Under the pieces are notes generated by a model. The model saw only the letters and a program-made list of their open reading frames with translations. It was not told the origin of the DNA and did not search any database. A stretch of 33,600 nucleotides of DNA from Chloroflexota bacterium (lineage in GTDB: Bacteria; Chloroflexota; Dehalococcoidia; Tepidiformales; Tepidiformaceae): positions 1 through 33,600 of the forward strand of contig CAUJEQ010000052.1 of the NCBI GenBank assembly GCA_963169135.1. Direction: 5' to 3'. Of the stretch, positions 24,036 through 31,928 are shown one piece after another. Both the position numbers and the translations under genes were made by a program. Position 1 is the stretch's first letter, and every line of letters begins with the position of its first letter.

Positions 24036-24065
24036 TTGGCCCCGCGCGCACGCGGGCCGTAGACT
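24036..24065 (+). promoter_or_regulatory. Promoter of the exonuclease-DinG gene
   Basis: TTGGCC (24036-24041), 18-nt spacer, TAGACT (24060-24065). The inverted repeat CCCGCG-CGCA-CGCGGG (24041-24056) lies within the spacer. The start is predicted near 24072, 19 nt before the ATG. Confidence 0.5.
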
Positions 24066-24090
24066 GCTCGTTCGCACGGATGTTCGCACC

Positions 24091-26829
24091 ATGACCCGCA
24101 CCTATGTCGCATTGGACCTCGAGACCACGGGCCTCGATCCCGAGCAGGACCGCATCATCGAGATCGGCGCCGTCCGGTTCGACGCGTCCGGGCGGGAGCT
24201 TGAGTCCTACCAGCAGCTCATCAATCCCGGCCGCGAAATCCCGCCGTTCATCGAGCGCTTTACCGGCGTGACCAACGACATGGTCGCCAATGCGCCTGGC
24301 GTTGCGGTGGCCGCTCCCGAACTGGAGACCTTCATCGGCGGCAGCCAGGTCGTCGGACATAACATCGGCTTCGACCTCAACTACCTTGCCCGCGCAGGCG
24401 TTCGCCTTCGAGTTGAGGCTCTCGATACCGCCGAGCTGGCGCGGTATCTGGTGCCGCGCCTGCGGTCGCACGGCCTCGCCGAGGTCGCACGCGAGTTGGA
24501 GGTTGAGGCGATCGACCACCACCGGGCGCTCAACGACGCGCGCACGGCTGCCGCGGTGTTCGCCCGCCTCCTCGCTCGCGCCGCCGCCCTGGAGCCTGCC
24601 CAGCGCAGTCAGCTCGCCCGCTTCGTCGCGATTAATCAGCCCATCCTTGCCGCCGTCATCGCCGGTGAGGCGCACGCGGAGGACGTCTCGGCGCGGCACA
24701 TTCCCGCCCTGAGCCAGGCTCCCGACTACCCGGCGCTCGAACCCCAGGACCCGCCCCTGCCGGTCACGGCGGCCGACCTCGACGCCGGCTTGCGGGCGGC
24801 CGCCGCCGTGATCGAGCGCTTCGAGGAGCGGCCCGAGCAGCGCCAGATGGCCGAGGCTGTCCGCCAGTCGTTCGCCCGGGGCGGGCACTACCTCATCGAG
24901 GCGGGCACGGGCGTCGGGAAGTCGCTGGCTTACCTGCTCCCGGCAGCCATCGACGCAGTTCGGAACGGCCGCCGGGTGGTGGTTTCCACCAACACCATCG
25001 CCCTTCAGGAACAGCTGCTCGCCAAGGACATCCCCGCCCTCCGGCGAATCATGGCCGAGGCCGGGATCATCGATACCGAGGAGGACCTGCGTGCCAGCCT
25101 CCTGAAGGGGCGCGCGAACTACCTCTGCCTCCAGCGGTGGATCGCCAACTACGCCTCCGGGCTTGGCGATCCCGACTTCGCCCGCCTTGGTTCCGCGATG
25201 CTGCTCTGGCTGCCCGAGACGCAGACCGGCGACCGGTCCGAACTCAACCTGGCCCCCGACGAGTGGGTCTCGTGGCAACGCTTCAGCGCCCAGGATGCTG
25301 ACTGCCTCTCGAAACAGAACCGTTACGTCCGCGAGGGCCACTGTTTCTTGCTGCGCGCGCGAAAGTCCGCAGAATCGGCGCACATCCTGGTGGTGAACCA
25401 CGCGCTCCTGTTGGCGGACCTCGCGGCCGGGGGAAGCGCCATCCCGGAGTTCGACCACCTCGTGATCGACGAAGCGCACAACGTCGAGGATGTCGCCACC
25501 AACCAGTTCGGCGCGAGCCTGAGCCTTCGCCGCACGATCGACGCGCTCGACGGCGTCCACCGCCGCGGGGGGCGCGAGCAGCGCGAGGGCGGTGTGGCCA
25601 CCCTGTTGCGCGCCCTGCCCCAGGAGGCGTTCGGGCTACTGGCGAAATCGCTGGAGGACTCGGTCGCGCGTTGCTTCGAACATGCGGCCCCGTTCTTCGC
25701 AGCGCTCGGAAAGCTCACTCCTGCGGGGGAGGACGACCGGCAGCTGCTTACCGCGGCCATCCGGCATGGTGACCGCTGGGAGGCCGTTGAGGATGCGTGG
25801 GACGGCTTCCTGCGGGCACTGCGAGACCTGGAAGCTCGTGGCGCCACGGCCGCGAAAGCCGTATCCGAGGCCGCCGTTGAGTCGGCGGATGTCCTGGCGG
25901 ACGAATTCGAGGCAGCACTCCGTAAGATCCAGGAGCTCCACCTGCTGGCGGAACGGCTGATGGGCTCGCCCGGCGACGACACGATCGCCTGGACCGGCCG
26001 CGACCGCGACGGGAACGGCAACTTGAACTCGGCGCCCCTGGAGGTGGGGCCGCGGCTCTGGGAGGAACTGTTCTCAAAGACCGAGACCGTCATCGCGACC
26101 AGTGCCACCCTGAGCGCGAACGGGGACATGAGCTTTGCCGCGCGCCGTCTCGGCCTCCAGGACCCCGAGATGCTCCAGCTCGGCTCGCCCTTCAACTACC
26201 GCGAAGCGACACTCCTGGCCGCTGTGGGGGACGTTCCTGACCCGTCGGCCCGGGAGTACCTGGACGCCGTGGCAAGGGCGGTCATCGAACTGACCGACGC
26301 CTCCGGAGGCCGCGCGCTCGCCCTTTTCACGTCGAACGCTGCTCTTCGGCGCGTGGCCGACCTGGTCCGGAGCGAACTCGATGCGCGCGGCATCCTGGCG
26401 CTCGCACAGGGGGTTGATGGTTCGCCGCGCCAGCTGACCGAACAGCTGCGCTCGAACCCGCGCACGCTGGTGCTCGGCACCGCCAGCTTCTGGGAGGGCA
26501 TCGATATCCGGGGCGACGCGCTCTCGATGCTTATCATCGCCAGGCTGCCGTTCGGCGTGCCATCGGACCCGGTGTTCAAGGCCCGCTCGGAGCAGTACTC
26601 GAGCCCGTTCAACGACTACGCCCTGCCGTCGGCCATCCTCCGCTTCCGCCAGGGCTTTGGCCGGCTCATCCGCGACAAGACCGACCGCGGGGTGGTCGCA
26701 GTCCTCGACCGGCGGCTCTGGGAAAAGCAGTACGGGAAGGCGTTCCTGAATTCGCTGCCGGACTGCACGCGGCTGAAGGCGCCGACGCTGGAGGTGGCGG
26801 AGGCCGCCCGCGACTGGCTCTCGCGATGA
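24091..26829 (+). CDS. dinG: DinG-family helicase with N-terminal DEDDh exonuclease domain
   Basis: 912 residues. Residues 1-165 are a DnaQ-like 3'-5' exonuclease with all five ligands: DLETTGLD (Asp9, Glu11), HNIGFDLNYL (Asp95) and HHRALNDAR (His144, Asp149). From about 240 there is an XPD/DinG superfamily-2 helicase: Walker A EAGTGVGKS (270-278), VVVSTNTIALQEQL, VIDEAHNVEDVA (DEAH 460-463), TSATLS, TASFWEGIDIRGD and RQGFGRLIRDKTDRG. The Fe-S region keeps Cys346 (NYLC), Cys405 (DADC) and Cys418 (GHCFLLRAR). The expected cysteine near 410 is Asn410 (CLSKQN). This is the Gram-positive-type DinG layout, acting on damaged or structured DNA. ATG 24091 is preferred; no strong Shine-Dalgarno is seen. 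Confidence 0.93.
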   Translation: MTRTYVALDLETTGLDPEQDRIIEIGAVRFDASGRELESYQQLINPGREIPPFIERFTGVTNDMVANAPGVAVAAPELETFIGGSQVVGHNIGFDLNYLARAGVRLRVEALDTAELARYLVPRLRSHGLAEVARELEVEAIDHHRALNDARTAAAVFARLLARAAALEPAQRSQLARFVAINQPILAAVIAGEAHAEDVSARHIPALSQAPDYPALEPQDPPLPVTAADLDAGLRAAAAVIERFEERPEQRQMAEAVRQSFARGGHYLIEAGTGVGKSLAYLLPAAIDAVRNGRRVVVSTNTIALQEQLLAKDIPALRRIMAEAGIIDTEEDLRASLLKGRANYLCLQRWIANYASGLGDPDFARLGSAMLLWLPETQTGDRSELNLAPDEWVSWQRFSAQDADCLSKQNRYVREGHCFLLRARKSAESAHILVVNHALLLADLAAGGSAIPEFDHLVIDEAHNVEDVATNQFGASLSLRRTIDALDGVHRRGGREQREGGVATLLRALPQEAFGLLAKSLEDSVARCFEHAAPFFAALGKLTPAGEDDRQLLTAAIRHGDRWEAVEDAWDGFLRALRDLEARGATAAKAVSEAAVESADVLADEFEAALRKIQELHLLAERLMGSPGDDTIAWTGRDRDGNGNLNSAPLEVGPRLWEELFSKTETVIATSATLSANGDMSFAARRLGLQDPEMLQLGSPFNYREATLLAAVGDVPDPSAREYLDAVARAVIELTDASGGRALALFTSNAALRRVADLVRSELDARGILALAQGVDGSPRQLTEQLRSNPRTLVLGTASFWEGIDIRGDALSMLIIARLPFGVPSDPVFKARSEQYSSPFNDYALPSAILRFRQGFGRLIRDKTDRGVVAVLDRRLWEKQYGKAFLNSLPDCTRLKAPTLEVAEAARDWLSR

Positions 26830-27197
26830 CCGTGGCAGAGCAGCTTGCCGCTCACGGCGAGCGCTTCGACCTGGTGGCCGCCGGGCCGGCCAGCCTGACC
26901 GTCCGCCGCATTGGCGATGGCAAGGACGTGGGCATGGCCGAGGTCGATGCGGATGACCCTCAGGGGCTGACAATCCATCGGCTGTGTATCGATGAGGCGC
27001 ACCGGAGCTACGGTGCTGGTTCGGAGGCCGCATGGCTGCTTGTGCAGGCGGCGGAACGGGCCGGGTATGTGCGCCTGCGCGCGTGGGCGCATCCGTCGCT
27101 GGGGCTTTCGGTCTACTTCTGGATTCGCATGGGCTTCAGCCCCCGCCACGGACAGGGGCCGGAAGGCGGCATCTGGTTCGAGCGGAGGCTTGGGTGA
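26826..27197 (+). CDS. GNAT-like N-acetyltransferase
   Basis: 123 residues, a short GNAT-like fold. The middle segment IHRLCIDEAHRSYGAGSEAAWLL is the beta4-alpha3 region, although the usual Q/RxxGxG/A acetyl-CoA loop is loose (HRSYGAGSEA). GYVRLRAWAHPSLGLSVYFWIRMGF gives the strand-helix-strand end, with the typical Y/F..xGF ending. The substrate is unknown. The start overlaps the dinG stop as ATGA (26826-26829), so it is translationally coupled to dinG. The fold call rests on the C-terminal half only. Confidence 0.62.
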   Translation: MTVAEQLAAHGERFDLVAAGPASLTVRRIGDGKDVGMAEVDADDPQGLTIHRLCIDEAHRSYGAGSEAAWLLVQAAERAGYVRLRAWAHPSLGLSVYFWIRMGFSPRHGQGPEGGIWFERRLG

Positions 27198-27439
27198 TGC
27201 CAACCTTCAGGATCGGAGGGTACATGTTTCGCTTTTACTCATCCGACGGCGTCGAGCCTCCGCATGTCCACATCCTCCGCGACTCCTGCGAGGCGAAGGT
27301 CTGGCTCAATCCCGTCGCGTTGCAGCACAACCGGGGATACACTTCAAGGGAACTGGGAGAGGTACTCCGCCTTTGCGCCGCGAATGCGGCAACGTTTCTG
27401 GAGGCATGGAATGGCTACTTCGGAAAGTTCGAGCGTTGA
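27197..27439 (+). CDS. DUF4160 protein
   Basis: 80 residues, start ATG 27197 sharing one base with the GNAT stop; GGAGG (27184-27188) lies 8 nt upstream. It opens MPTFRIGGYMFRFYSSDGVE with PPHVHI, the DUF4160 signature (a short, positively charged beta-rich fold), then AKVWLNP and a C-terminal helix. DUF4160 genes are frequently followed by DUF2442 genes, as here, with a 29-nt overlap. The pair is discussed as a possible toxin-antitoxin-like or paired regulatory unit; no function is proved. GC is about 60% over the pair, a little below neighbours. Confidence 0.85.
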   Translation: MPTFRIGGYMFRFYSSDGVEPPHVHILRDSCEAKVWLNPVALQHNRGYTSRELGEVLRLCAANAATFLEAWNGYFGKFER

Positions 27440-27677
27440 GCCAGAGGTGGCAGCGGTGGACGCGGAGCTATCGGAGAAGACTCTCCGTGTGCGGCTCAGC
27501 GATGGCCGCGTCGTTGAGATCGGGCTGGACAGGCCATGGCTTCACTGGCTCCGCGATGCTACAGATGCGCAGCGCCGGCGTTGGCGGCTTGAACCGGGCG
27601 GGTTCGCGATCTACTGGGACGAACTCGACGACGGAGTTGAAGTCCGGCACCTGCTTTCGCTGACCCCGGTCGCCTGA
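27411..27677 (+). CDS. DUF2442 protein
   Basis: 88 residues. Start ATG 27411 is preceded by GGAGG (27400-27404) with 6-nt spacing. LRVRLSDGRVVEIGLDRPWLHWL, then RWRLEPGGFAIYWDELDDGVEVRHLL is the DUF2442 pattern (L.DGR...PL..FP.L......W.L...G..I.WP.LDEDIS...LL). It begins 29 nt inside the DUF4160 gene in another frame, so the two are translationally linked. A palindromic terminator follows. DUF2442 proteins are small, often antitoxin-like DNA-binding candidates; here that is inference. Confidence 0.87.
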   Translation: MATSESSSVEPEVAAVDAELSEKTLRVRLSDGRVVEIGLDRPWLHWLRDATDAQRRRWRLEPGGFAIYWDELDDGVEVRHLLSLTPVA

Positions 27678-27695
27678 CCGCTCTATAGGGCAAGG

Positions 27696-27724
27696 CGTGG
27701 AGGGAGGAAGTTCCTCCCTCCACG
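27696..27724. terminator. Hairpin terminator-like element between convergent genes
   Basis: CGTGGAGGGAGGAA (27696-27709) and TTCCTCCCTCCACG (27711-27724) form a perfect 14-nt inverted repeat around one G. It lies between the DUF2442 gene and the oppositely oriented icd. No long T-run follows on either strand. Confidence 0.7.
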
Positions 27725-27735
27725 TGATCTCGATC

Positions 27736-28956
27736 CTACCAGGCAGCCATCTTCTTCTGGAGGTTCCGGTCGAGTGCGTCCAGGAAGCCCTCCGTCGTCA
27801 GCCACGGGCTGTCCGGCGAGATCAAGATCGCGAGATCCTTCGTCATCTCGCCGCCCTCCACGGTCTCCACGCACACCTGTTCGAGCGTTTCGGCGAACCG
27901 GGCGACGTCCGGCGTGTTGTCGAGCTTCGCCCGGAAGGCGAGGCCCCGCGTCCACGCGAAGATCGACGCGATCGGGTTGGTCGAGGTCTTCTCCCCCCGC
28001 TGGTGAGCGCGGTAGTGCCGTGTGACTGTCCCGTGGGCCGCCTCCGCCTCGCAGGCCTTGCCGTCGGGCGTCAACAGGACCGAAGTCATGAGCCCGAGTG
28101 ATCCAAAGCCCTGTGCGACGGTATCCGACTGGACGTCGCCGTCGTAGTTCTTGCACGCCCAGACATAACCACCCTCCCACTTCATGCAGGCCGCGACCAT
28201 ATCGTCGATCAGCCGGTGCTCATAGGTAAGCCCGGCTGCCTTGAAGTCGGCTGCGAACTCGGCGTCAAAAACCTCCTGAAAGAGGTCCTTGAAGCGGCCG
28301 TCGTAGGCCTTGAGGATGGTGTTCTTGGTCGACAGGTAGACCGGGTAGTTCCGGTCCAGGCCGTAGCGGAGCGACGCCCGCGCGAAGTCACGGATCGAGT
28401 CGTCAAAGTTGTACATGCCCATCGTGATGCCCGAGCCGGTGAACTTCGCCACATCCATGGTGATCGGGTCGCCACCGCCATCCGGCACCCAGCTGAGCGT
28501 GACCGTTCCCGGGCCGGGGACGCGAAAGTCGGTGGCCTTGTACTGGTCTCCATGGGCATGGCGGCCAATGACGATCGGCTTGGTCCAGCCCGGCACCAGG
28601 CGCGGGATGTTCTTGCAGACGATGGGCTCGCGGAAGACCACGCCGCCGAGGATGTTCCGGACGGTGCCGTTGGGCGACTTCCACATCTGCTTGAGCTTGA
28701 ATTCTTCGACGCGCGCCTCGTCAGGAGTGATTGTCGCGCACTTCACGCCCACGCCGTGCTTCTTGATGGCGTTCGCCGCATCGATGGTGACCTGGTCATT
28801 GGTCGCGTCGCGGTGCTCCATGCCGAGGTCGTAGTACTCCAGCTGCACATCGAGGTAAGGGAGAATCAACTTGTCCTTGATGAACTGCCAGATGATGCGG
28901 GTCATTTCGTCGCCGTCGAGTTCGACGACCGGATTCGTGACTTTGATCTTCGCCAT
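27736..28956 (-). CDS. icd: NADP-dependent isocitrate dehydrogenase (eukaryote-like homodimeric type)
   Basis: 406 residues; oxidative decarboxylation of isocitrate to 2-oxoglutarate. The sequence is of the short IDH type II found in eukaryotes and some bacteria: VVELDGDEMTRIIWQFIKDKL, ATITPDEARVEEFKLKQMW, SPNGTVRNILGGVVFREPI, VIGRHAHGDQYKATDF and YDGDVQSDTVAQGFGSLGLM. GTVTRHYRAHQRGEKTSTNPIASIFAWTRGL is the NADP-binding segment, with the His-Tyr-Arg pattern expected for NADP. Start ATG 28956 follows AGAGGAG at about 11 nt. It lies 32 nt downstream of acnA on the same strand, so the two consecutive TCA enzymes are probably cotranscribed. Confidence 0.96.
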   Translation of the reverse strand: MAKIKVTNPVVELDGDEMTRIIWQFIKDKLILPYLDVQLEYYDLGMEHRDATNDQVTIDAANAIKKHGVGVKCATITPDEARVEEFKLKQMWKSPNGTVRNILGGVVFREPIVCKNIPRLVPGWTKPIVIGRHAHGDQYKATDFRVPGPGTVTLSWVPDGGGDPITMDVAKFTGSGITMGMYNFDDSIRDFARASLRYGLDRNYPVYLSTKNTILKAYDGRFKDLFQEVFDAEFAADFKAAGLTYEHRLIDDMVAACMKWEGGYVWACKNYDGDVQSDTVAQGFGSLGLMTSVLLTPDGKACEAEAAHGTVTRHYRAHQRGEKTSTNPIASIFAWTRGLAFRAKLDNTPDVARFAETLEQVCVETVEGGEMTKDLAILISPDSPWLTTEGFLDALDRNLQKKMAAW

Positions 28957-28988
28957 GTGAACGGGTGCTCCTCTGGGTGGGTGGTGGC

Positions 28989-31679
28989 TCAGGCCTGGGG
29001 CTGACTGGCGAGCTGGCGCAGGACGTACTGCAGGATCCCGCCGTGACGGTAGTAGTCCAGCTCGACCGGGGTGTCGATCCGGCAGATCGCATCGAAGGTC
29101 GTTGTCTTGCCGTCGTCGGCGCGGGCTGTCACGGCCAGGCGCTTACCGGGCTCGAGGCCGGCCGCGATACCATCGATCGCAAAGGTCTCCCGGCCGGTCA
29201 GCCCGAGCGATTCGCGGTTCTCGCCCGGCAGGTACTGCAGCGGCAGCACGCCCATGCCGACCAGGTTGCTACGATGGATGCGCTCGTACGATTCCGCGAT
29301 GGCCGCCTTCACGCCGAGCAGGTTCACGCCCTTTGCCGCCCAGTCGCGCGACGAGCCCGTCCCGTACTCCTTGCCCGCGAGCACGAGCAGCGGCACTCCT
29401 TCAGCCTTGTAGCGGGCCGAGGCGTCGAAGATGGTCATCTCCTCACCAGCGGGCAGGTGTTGAGTCACGCCGCCTTCCGTCCCCGGCGCGAGCTGATTGC
29501 GCAGACGGATGTTTGCGAACGTGCCACGGACCATCACCTCGTCGTTGCCGCGGCGGGACCCGTAGGAGTTGAAATCGTTGCGGTCGACGCCCATCTCGCG
29601 GAGGTAGATTCCCGCCGGGCTGTTGGCGCTGATGTTCCCTGCCGGCGAGATGTGATCGGTCGTGACCGAGTCGCCGACCATCACCAGCACGCGCGCTCCG
29701 GCAATATCGGTCACCGGGGCAGGCGTCATGGTCAGGTTGTCGAAGTAAGGCGGGTTCTTGATGTAGGTGGACCAGGCTTCCCACTTGAACAGCCCGCCTT
29801 CGGGTGTATCGAGGTTGCGCCACCGGTCGTCGCCCTTGAACACCTCCGCGTAGCGCTTGCGGAACATGTCCGAACGGACGGAGGTGCGGATGGCTTCTTC
29901 GACCTCGGCCTGCGATGGCCAAATGTCGCGCAGGAAGACGGGTTGCCCGTCCTTGCCGTTGCCGATGGGCTCGTTGTAGAGGTCGATGTCCATCCGCCCG
30001 GCGAGCGCATAGGCCACGACCAGGGGCGGAGAAGCCAGGTAGTTCGCGCGTGTGTCCGGGTTCACGCGCCCTTCGAAGTTCCGGTTGCCCGAGAGGACGG
30101 CCGCCGCAACCAGGTCGTTTTCCTTAATCGCCTCGGTGATCTTCGGGTCGAGCGGTCCCGAGTTTCCGATGCATGTGGTGCACCCATAGCCGACGAGGTT
30201 GAAGCCGAGCGCATTCAGAGCGGGCGTAACGCCTGCCGCGTCGAGGTACTCCGTCACCACCTGTGAACCCGGCGCAAGGCTGGTCTTCACCCACGGCGGC
30301 GTCTTGAGTCCCTTCTCGACCGCTTTCCGCGCGAGTAAGCCCGCCCCGAGCATGACTTCAGGGTTGGAGGTGTTGGTGCAGCTCGTGATGGCGGCAATCA
30401 CCACCGATCCATGTTTCAGGTCGAACGTCACGCCGTTCTGAATGTGGGCCGACGCGCCTGACTTCGCCGGGTCGACCGTGGCGGCAAGGTTCTTTTCCCA
30501 GTCGGCCTTCGCGTCGGTCAGCGAGATCCGGTCCTGTGGCCGCTTGGGCCCCGCAATGGCCGGGACCACATCTCCAAGGTCGAGTGAGAGTGTGTCGGAG
30601 AACACGGGGTCCGGCGTGGCATCGGTCCGGAATAGCCCCTGGGCCTTGCAATAGCTCTCCACCAGCGCTACCAGGGCGTCCTCTCGCCCCGTGAACCGCA
30701 GATAGTTGAGCGTCTCGGCGTCGACGGGGAAGAAGCCCATGGTCGCACCGTACTCGGGCGCCATATTGGCGATGGTCGCACGGGCGGCGAGGGGCAGTGT
30801 CGTGAGGCCGGTCCCGTAGAACTCCACAAACTTGCCGACCACGCCCCGCTCCCGCAGCATCTGGGTCACACGGAGGACGAGGTCCGTGCCGGTCGCGCCT
30901 TCGGGAAGCTTGCCCGTCAGCTTGAAGCCGACCACTTCGGGGATGAGCATCGCCACCGGCTGGCCGAGCATCGCAGCTTCCGCTTCGATGCCACCCACGC
31001 CCCAGCCGAGCACCCCGAGGCCATTGATCATCGTGGTGTGCGAGTCCGTGCCGACCAGCGTGTCGGGGTAGGCGAGCGTCTGCCCGCCTTCCTCCTTCTC
31101 GAAAACGACGGAGGCGAGGTACTCGAGGTTCACCTGGTGAACGATGCCGGTCCCGGGAGGGACGACACGGAAGTTGTCGAAGGCCTGCTGGCCCCAGCGC
31201 AGGAACTGGTAGCGCTCGCGGTTCCGCTCAAATTCGATTTCCACGTTCCGCGTGAATGCGTCAGCCGTGCCGAAGTTGTCGACCTGAACGGAGTGGTCGA
31301 TGACGAGGTCGACGCGCTGCAGAGGGTTGATCCGGCCGGGGTCGCCGCCAAGCGACTTGATCGCCTCGCGCATCGAGGCGAGGTCGACCACCACCGGCAC
31401 GCCGGTGAAGTCCTGGAGCAGGACCCGCGCGGGCGTGAACGCGATCTCGCGATCGGTCCCGCTGTTCGGCTGCCAGGATGCGAGTGCCTCGATGTCCTCG
31501 CGCGTGACGGCTCGTCCATCCTCCAGCCGGAGCAGGTTTTCGAGGAGGATCTTGAGTGAGAATGGCAGCCGGTCGAGATGGCCGACGCCCTTCGCGCGGA
31601 GCGCTTCGAGCGAGAAATAGGTGTAGGTGCCCCCGCCCGAGGACAGGGTAGTGCGACTGGCGAAACTGTCTGGATGCAC
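28989..31679 (-). CDS. acnA: Aconitate hydratase A
   Basis: 896 residues; citrate/isocitrate isomerisation with a [4Fe-4S] cluster. The ligands are Cys434 in ITSCTNTSNP and Cys500/Cys503 in GYGCTTCIGNSGP. Also seen: LQDFTGVPVVVDLA, VDHS-type RVDLVIDHSVQVD, TLVGTDSHTTMINGLGVLGWG, NRNFEGRV, GNGKDGQPVFLRDIWP, VGDSVTTDHISPAGNI and GSRRGNDEVMVRGTFANIR, with the swivelling domain AGKEYGTGSSRDWAAKG. The start is GTG 31679, because AAGGAG (31692-31687) lies 7 nt upstream; a longer upstream reading has no site. A 243-nt structured leader precedes it and icd follows. Confidence 0.95.
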   Translation of the reverse strand: MHPDSFASRTTLSSGGGTYTYFSLEALRAKGVGHLDRLPFSLKILLENLLRLEDGRAVTREDIEALASWQPNSGTDREIAFTPARVLLQDFTGVPVVVDLASMREAIKSLGGDPGRINPLQRVDLVIDHSVQVDNFGTADAFTRNVEIEFERNRERYQFLRWGQQAFDNFRVVPPGTGIVHQVNLEYLASVVFEKEEGGQTLAYPDTLVGTDSHTTMINGLGVLGWGVGGIEAEAAMLGQPVAMLIPEVVGFKLTGKLPEGATGTDLVLRVTQMLRERGVVGKFVEFYGTGLTTLPLAARATIANMAPEYGATMGFFPVDAETLNYLRFTGREDALVALVESYCKAQGLFRTDATPDPVFSDTLSLDLGDVVPAIAGPKRPQDRISLTDAKADWEKNLAATVDPAKSGASAHIQNGVTFDLKHGSVVIAAITSCTNTSNPEVMLGAGLLARKAVEKGLKTPPWVKTSLAPGSQVVTEYLDAAGVTPALNALGFNLVGYGCTTCIGNSGPLDPKITEAIKENDLVAAAVLSGNRNFEGRVNPDTRANYLASPPLVVAYALAGRMDIDLYNEPIGNGKDGQPVFLRDIWPSQAEVEEAIRTSVRSDMFRKRYAEVFKGDDRWRNLDTPEGGLFKWEAWSTYIKNPPYFDNLTMTPAPVTDIAGARVLVMVGDSVTTDHISPAGNISANSPAGIYLREMGVDRNDFNSYGSRRGNDEVMVRGTFANIRLRNQLAPGTEGGVTQHLPAGEEMTIFDASARYKAEGVPLLVLAGKEYGTGSSRDWAAKGVNLLGVKAAIAESYERIHRSNLVGMGVLPLQYLPGENRESLGLTGRETFAIDGIAAGLEPGKRLAVTARADDGKTTTFDAICRIDTPVELDYYRHGGILQYVLRQLASQPQA

Positions 31680-31704
31680 CGTTGGGCTCCTTGTACTGAA
31701 CGCT

Positions 31705-31746
31705 GCCGGGAGATCCCGGCGCAATGTGGATGTCGCCGGTTACCGG
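31705..31746 (-). promoter_or_regulatory. Mutually exclusive hairpins between leader ORF and acnA start
   Basis: Hairpin I: CCGGCG (31739-31734) with CGCCGG (31721-31716), 12-nt loop. Hairpin II: GCCGGG (31720-31715) with CCCGGC (31710-31705), loop ATCT. Hairpin III: CCGG-TAA-CCGG (31746-31736). I shares bases with both II and III, so I and II+III exclude each other. No T-run follows II, so translation or RNA stability is the more likely target than termination. Confidence 0.5.
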
Positions 31747-31747
31747 G

Positions 31748-31786
31748 CTACAAGGGTCTGGTGCGTGAGGGCGGGCTGATTCCCAT
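31748..31786 (-). CDS. 12-residue leader peptide upstream of acnA
   Basis: ATG 31786 is preceded by AAGGAGG (31801-31795) with 8-nt spacing, one of the best Shine-Dalgarno sites in the window. It reads MGISPPSRTRPL then TAG (31750-31748). Pro-Pro and Arg-rich content could slow ribosomes. The stop lies just before hairpin III and within ribosome-footprint reach of it. Translation is predicted, not shown; a chance ORF with a chance site is the alternative. Confidence 0.5.
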   Translation of the reverse strand: MGISPPSRTRPL

Positions 31787-31928
31787 GTCCCAAGCCTCCT
31801 TCCACGTGCGTGGGGGTACTTGGGCCCTTTCCGGGTGAGAACCCGGGCTGCCGTCTCGCCAGGTTCCGCGACTTCCCCGTGGGGGACCGTTGGGCCCGGA
31901 CCTGGCTGCGTGCGGGACGGTTAGGCCG

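Larger units (their letters stand above)
31680..31922 (-). ncRNA. Structured acnA leader RNA, candidate cis-regulatory element (family not recognised)
   Basis: Minus-strand transcript predicted from about 31922. Stems by inspection: CCGTC/GACGG (31920-31916 with 31855-31851) enclosing GCCAGGT/ACCTGGC (31906-31900 with 31864-31858), itself enclosing a TCCCC/GGGGA hairpin (31886-31874). CCGGGT-TCTC-ACCCGG (31846-31831) and CCAC/GTGG (31813-31802) follow. GGGCCCAA occurs twice (31897-31890 and 31827-31820); its GGGCCC core is self-complementary and could pair at long range. It then carries a short ORF and switching hairpins. I checked for common riboswitch consensus cores and recognised none. 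Confidence 0.55.

Noticed and set aside
24033..24038. TTGACT on the minus strand as the EF-G2 -35
   Set aside because: No -10 lies at 16-19 nt; TTGAGG-N18-TAGAAT (23956-23927) fits better and is closer to the start.
23953..25560. 535-codon minus-strand frame opposite dinG
   Set aside because: It overlaps the well-supported exonuclease and helicase motifs and has no ribosome site or recognisable domain.
31680..31922. 6S RNA, SRP RNA or RNase P RNA
   Set aside because: 5' and 3' ends are not complementary as in 6S, the SRP GGAAG tetraloop motif is absent and no RNase P core sequences are seen.
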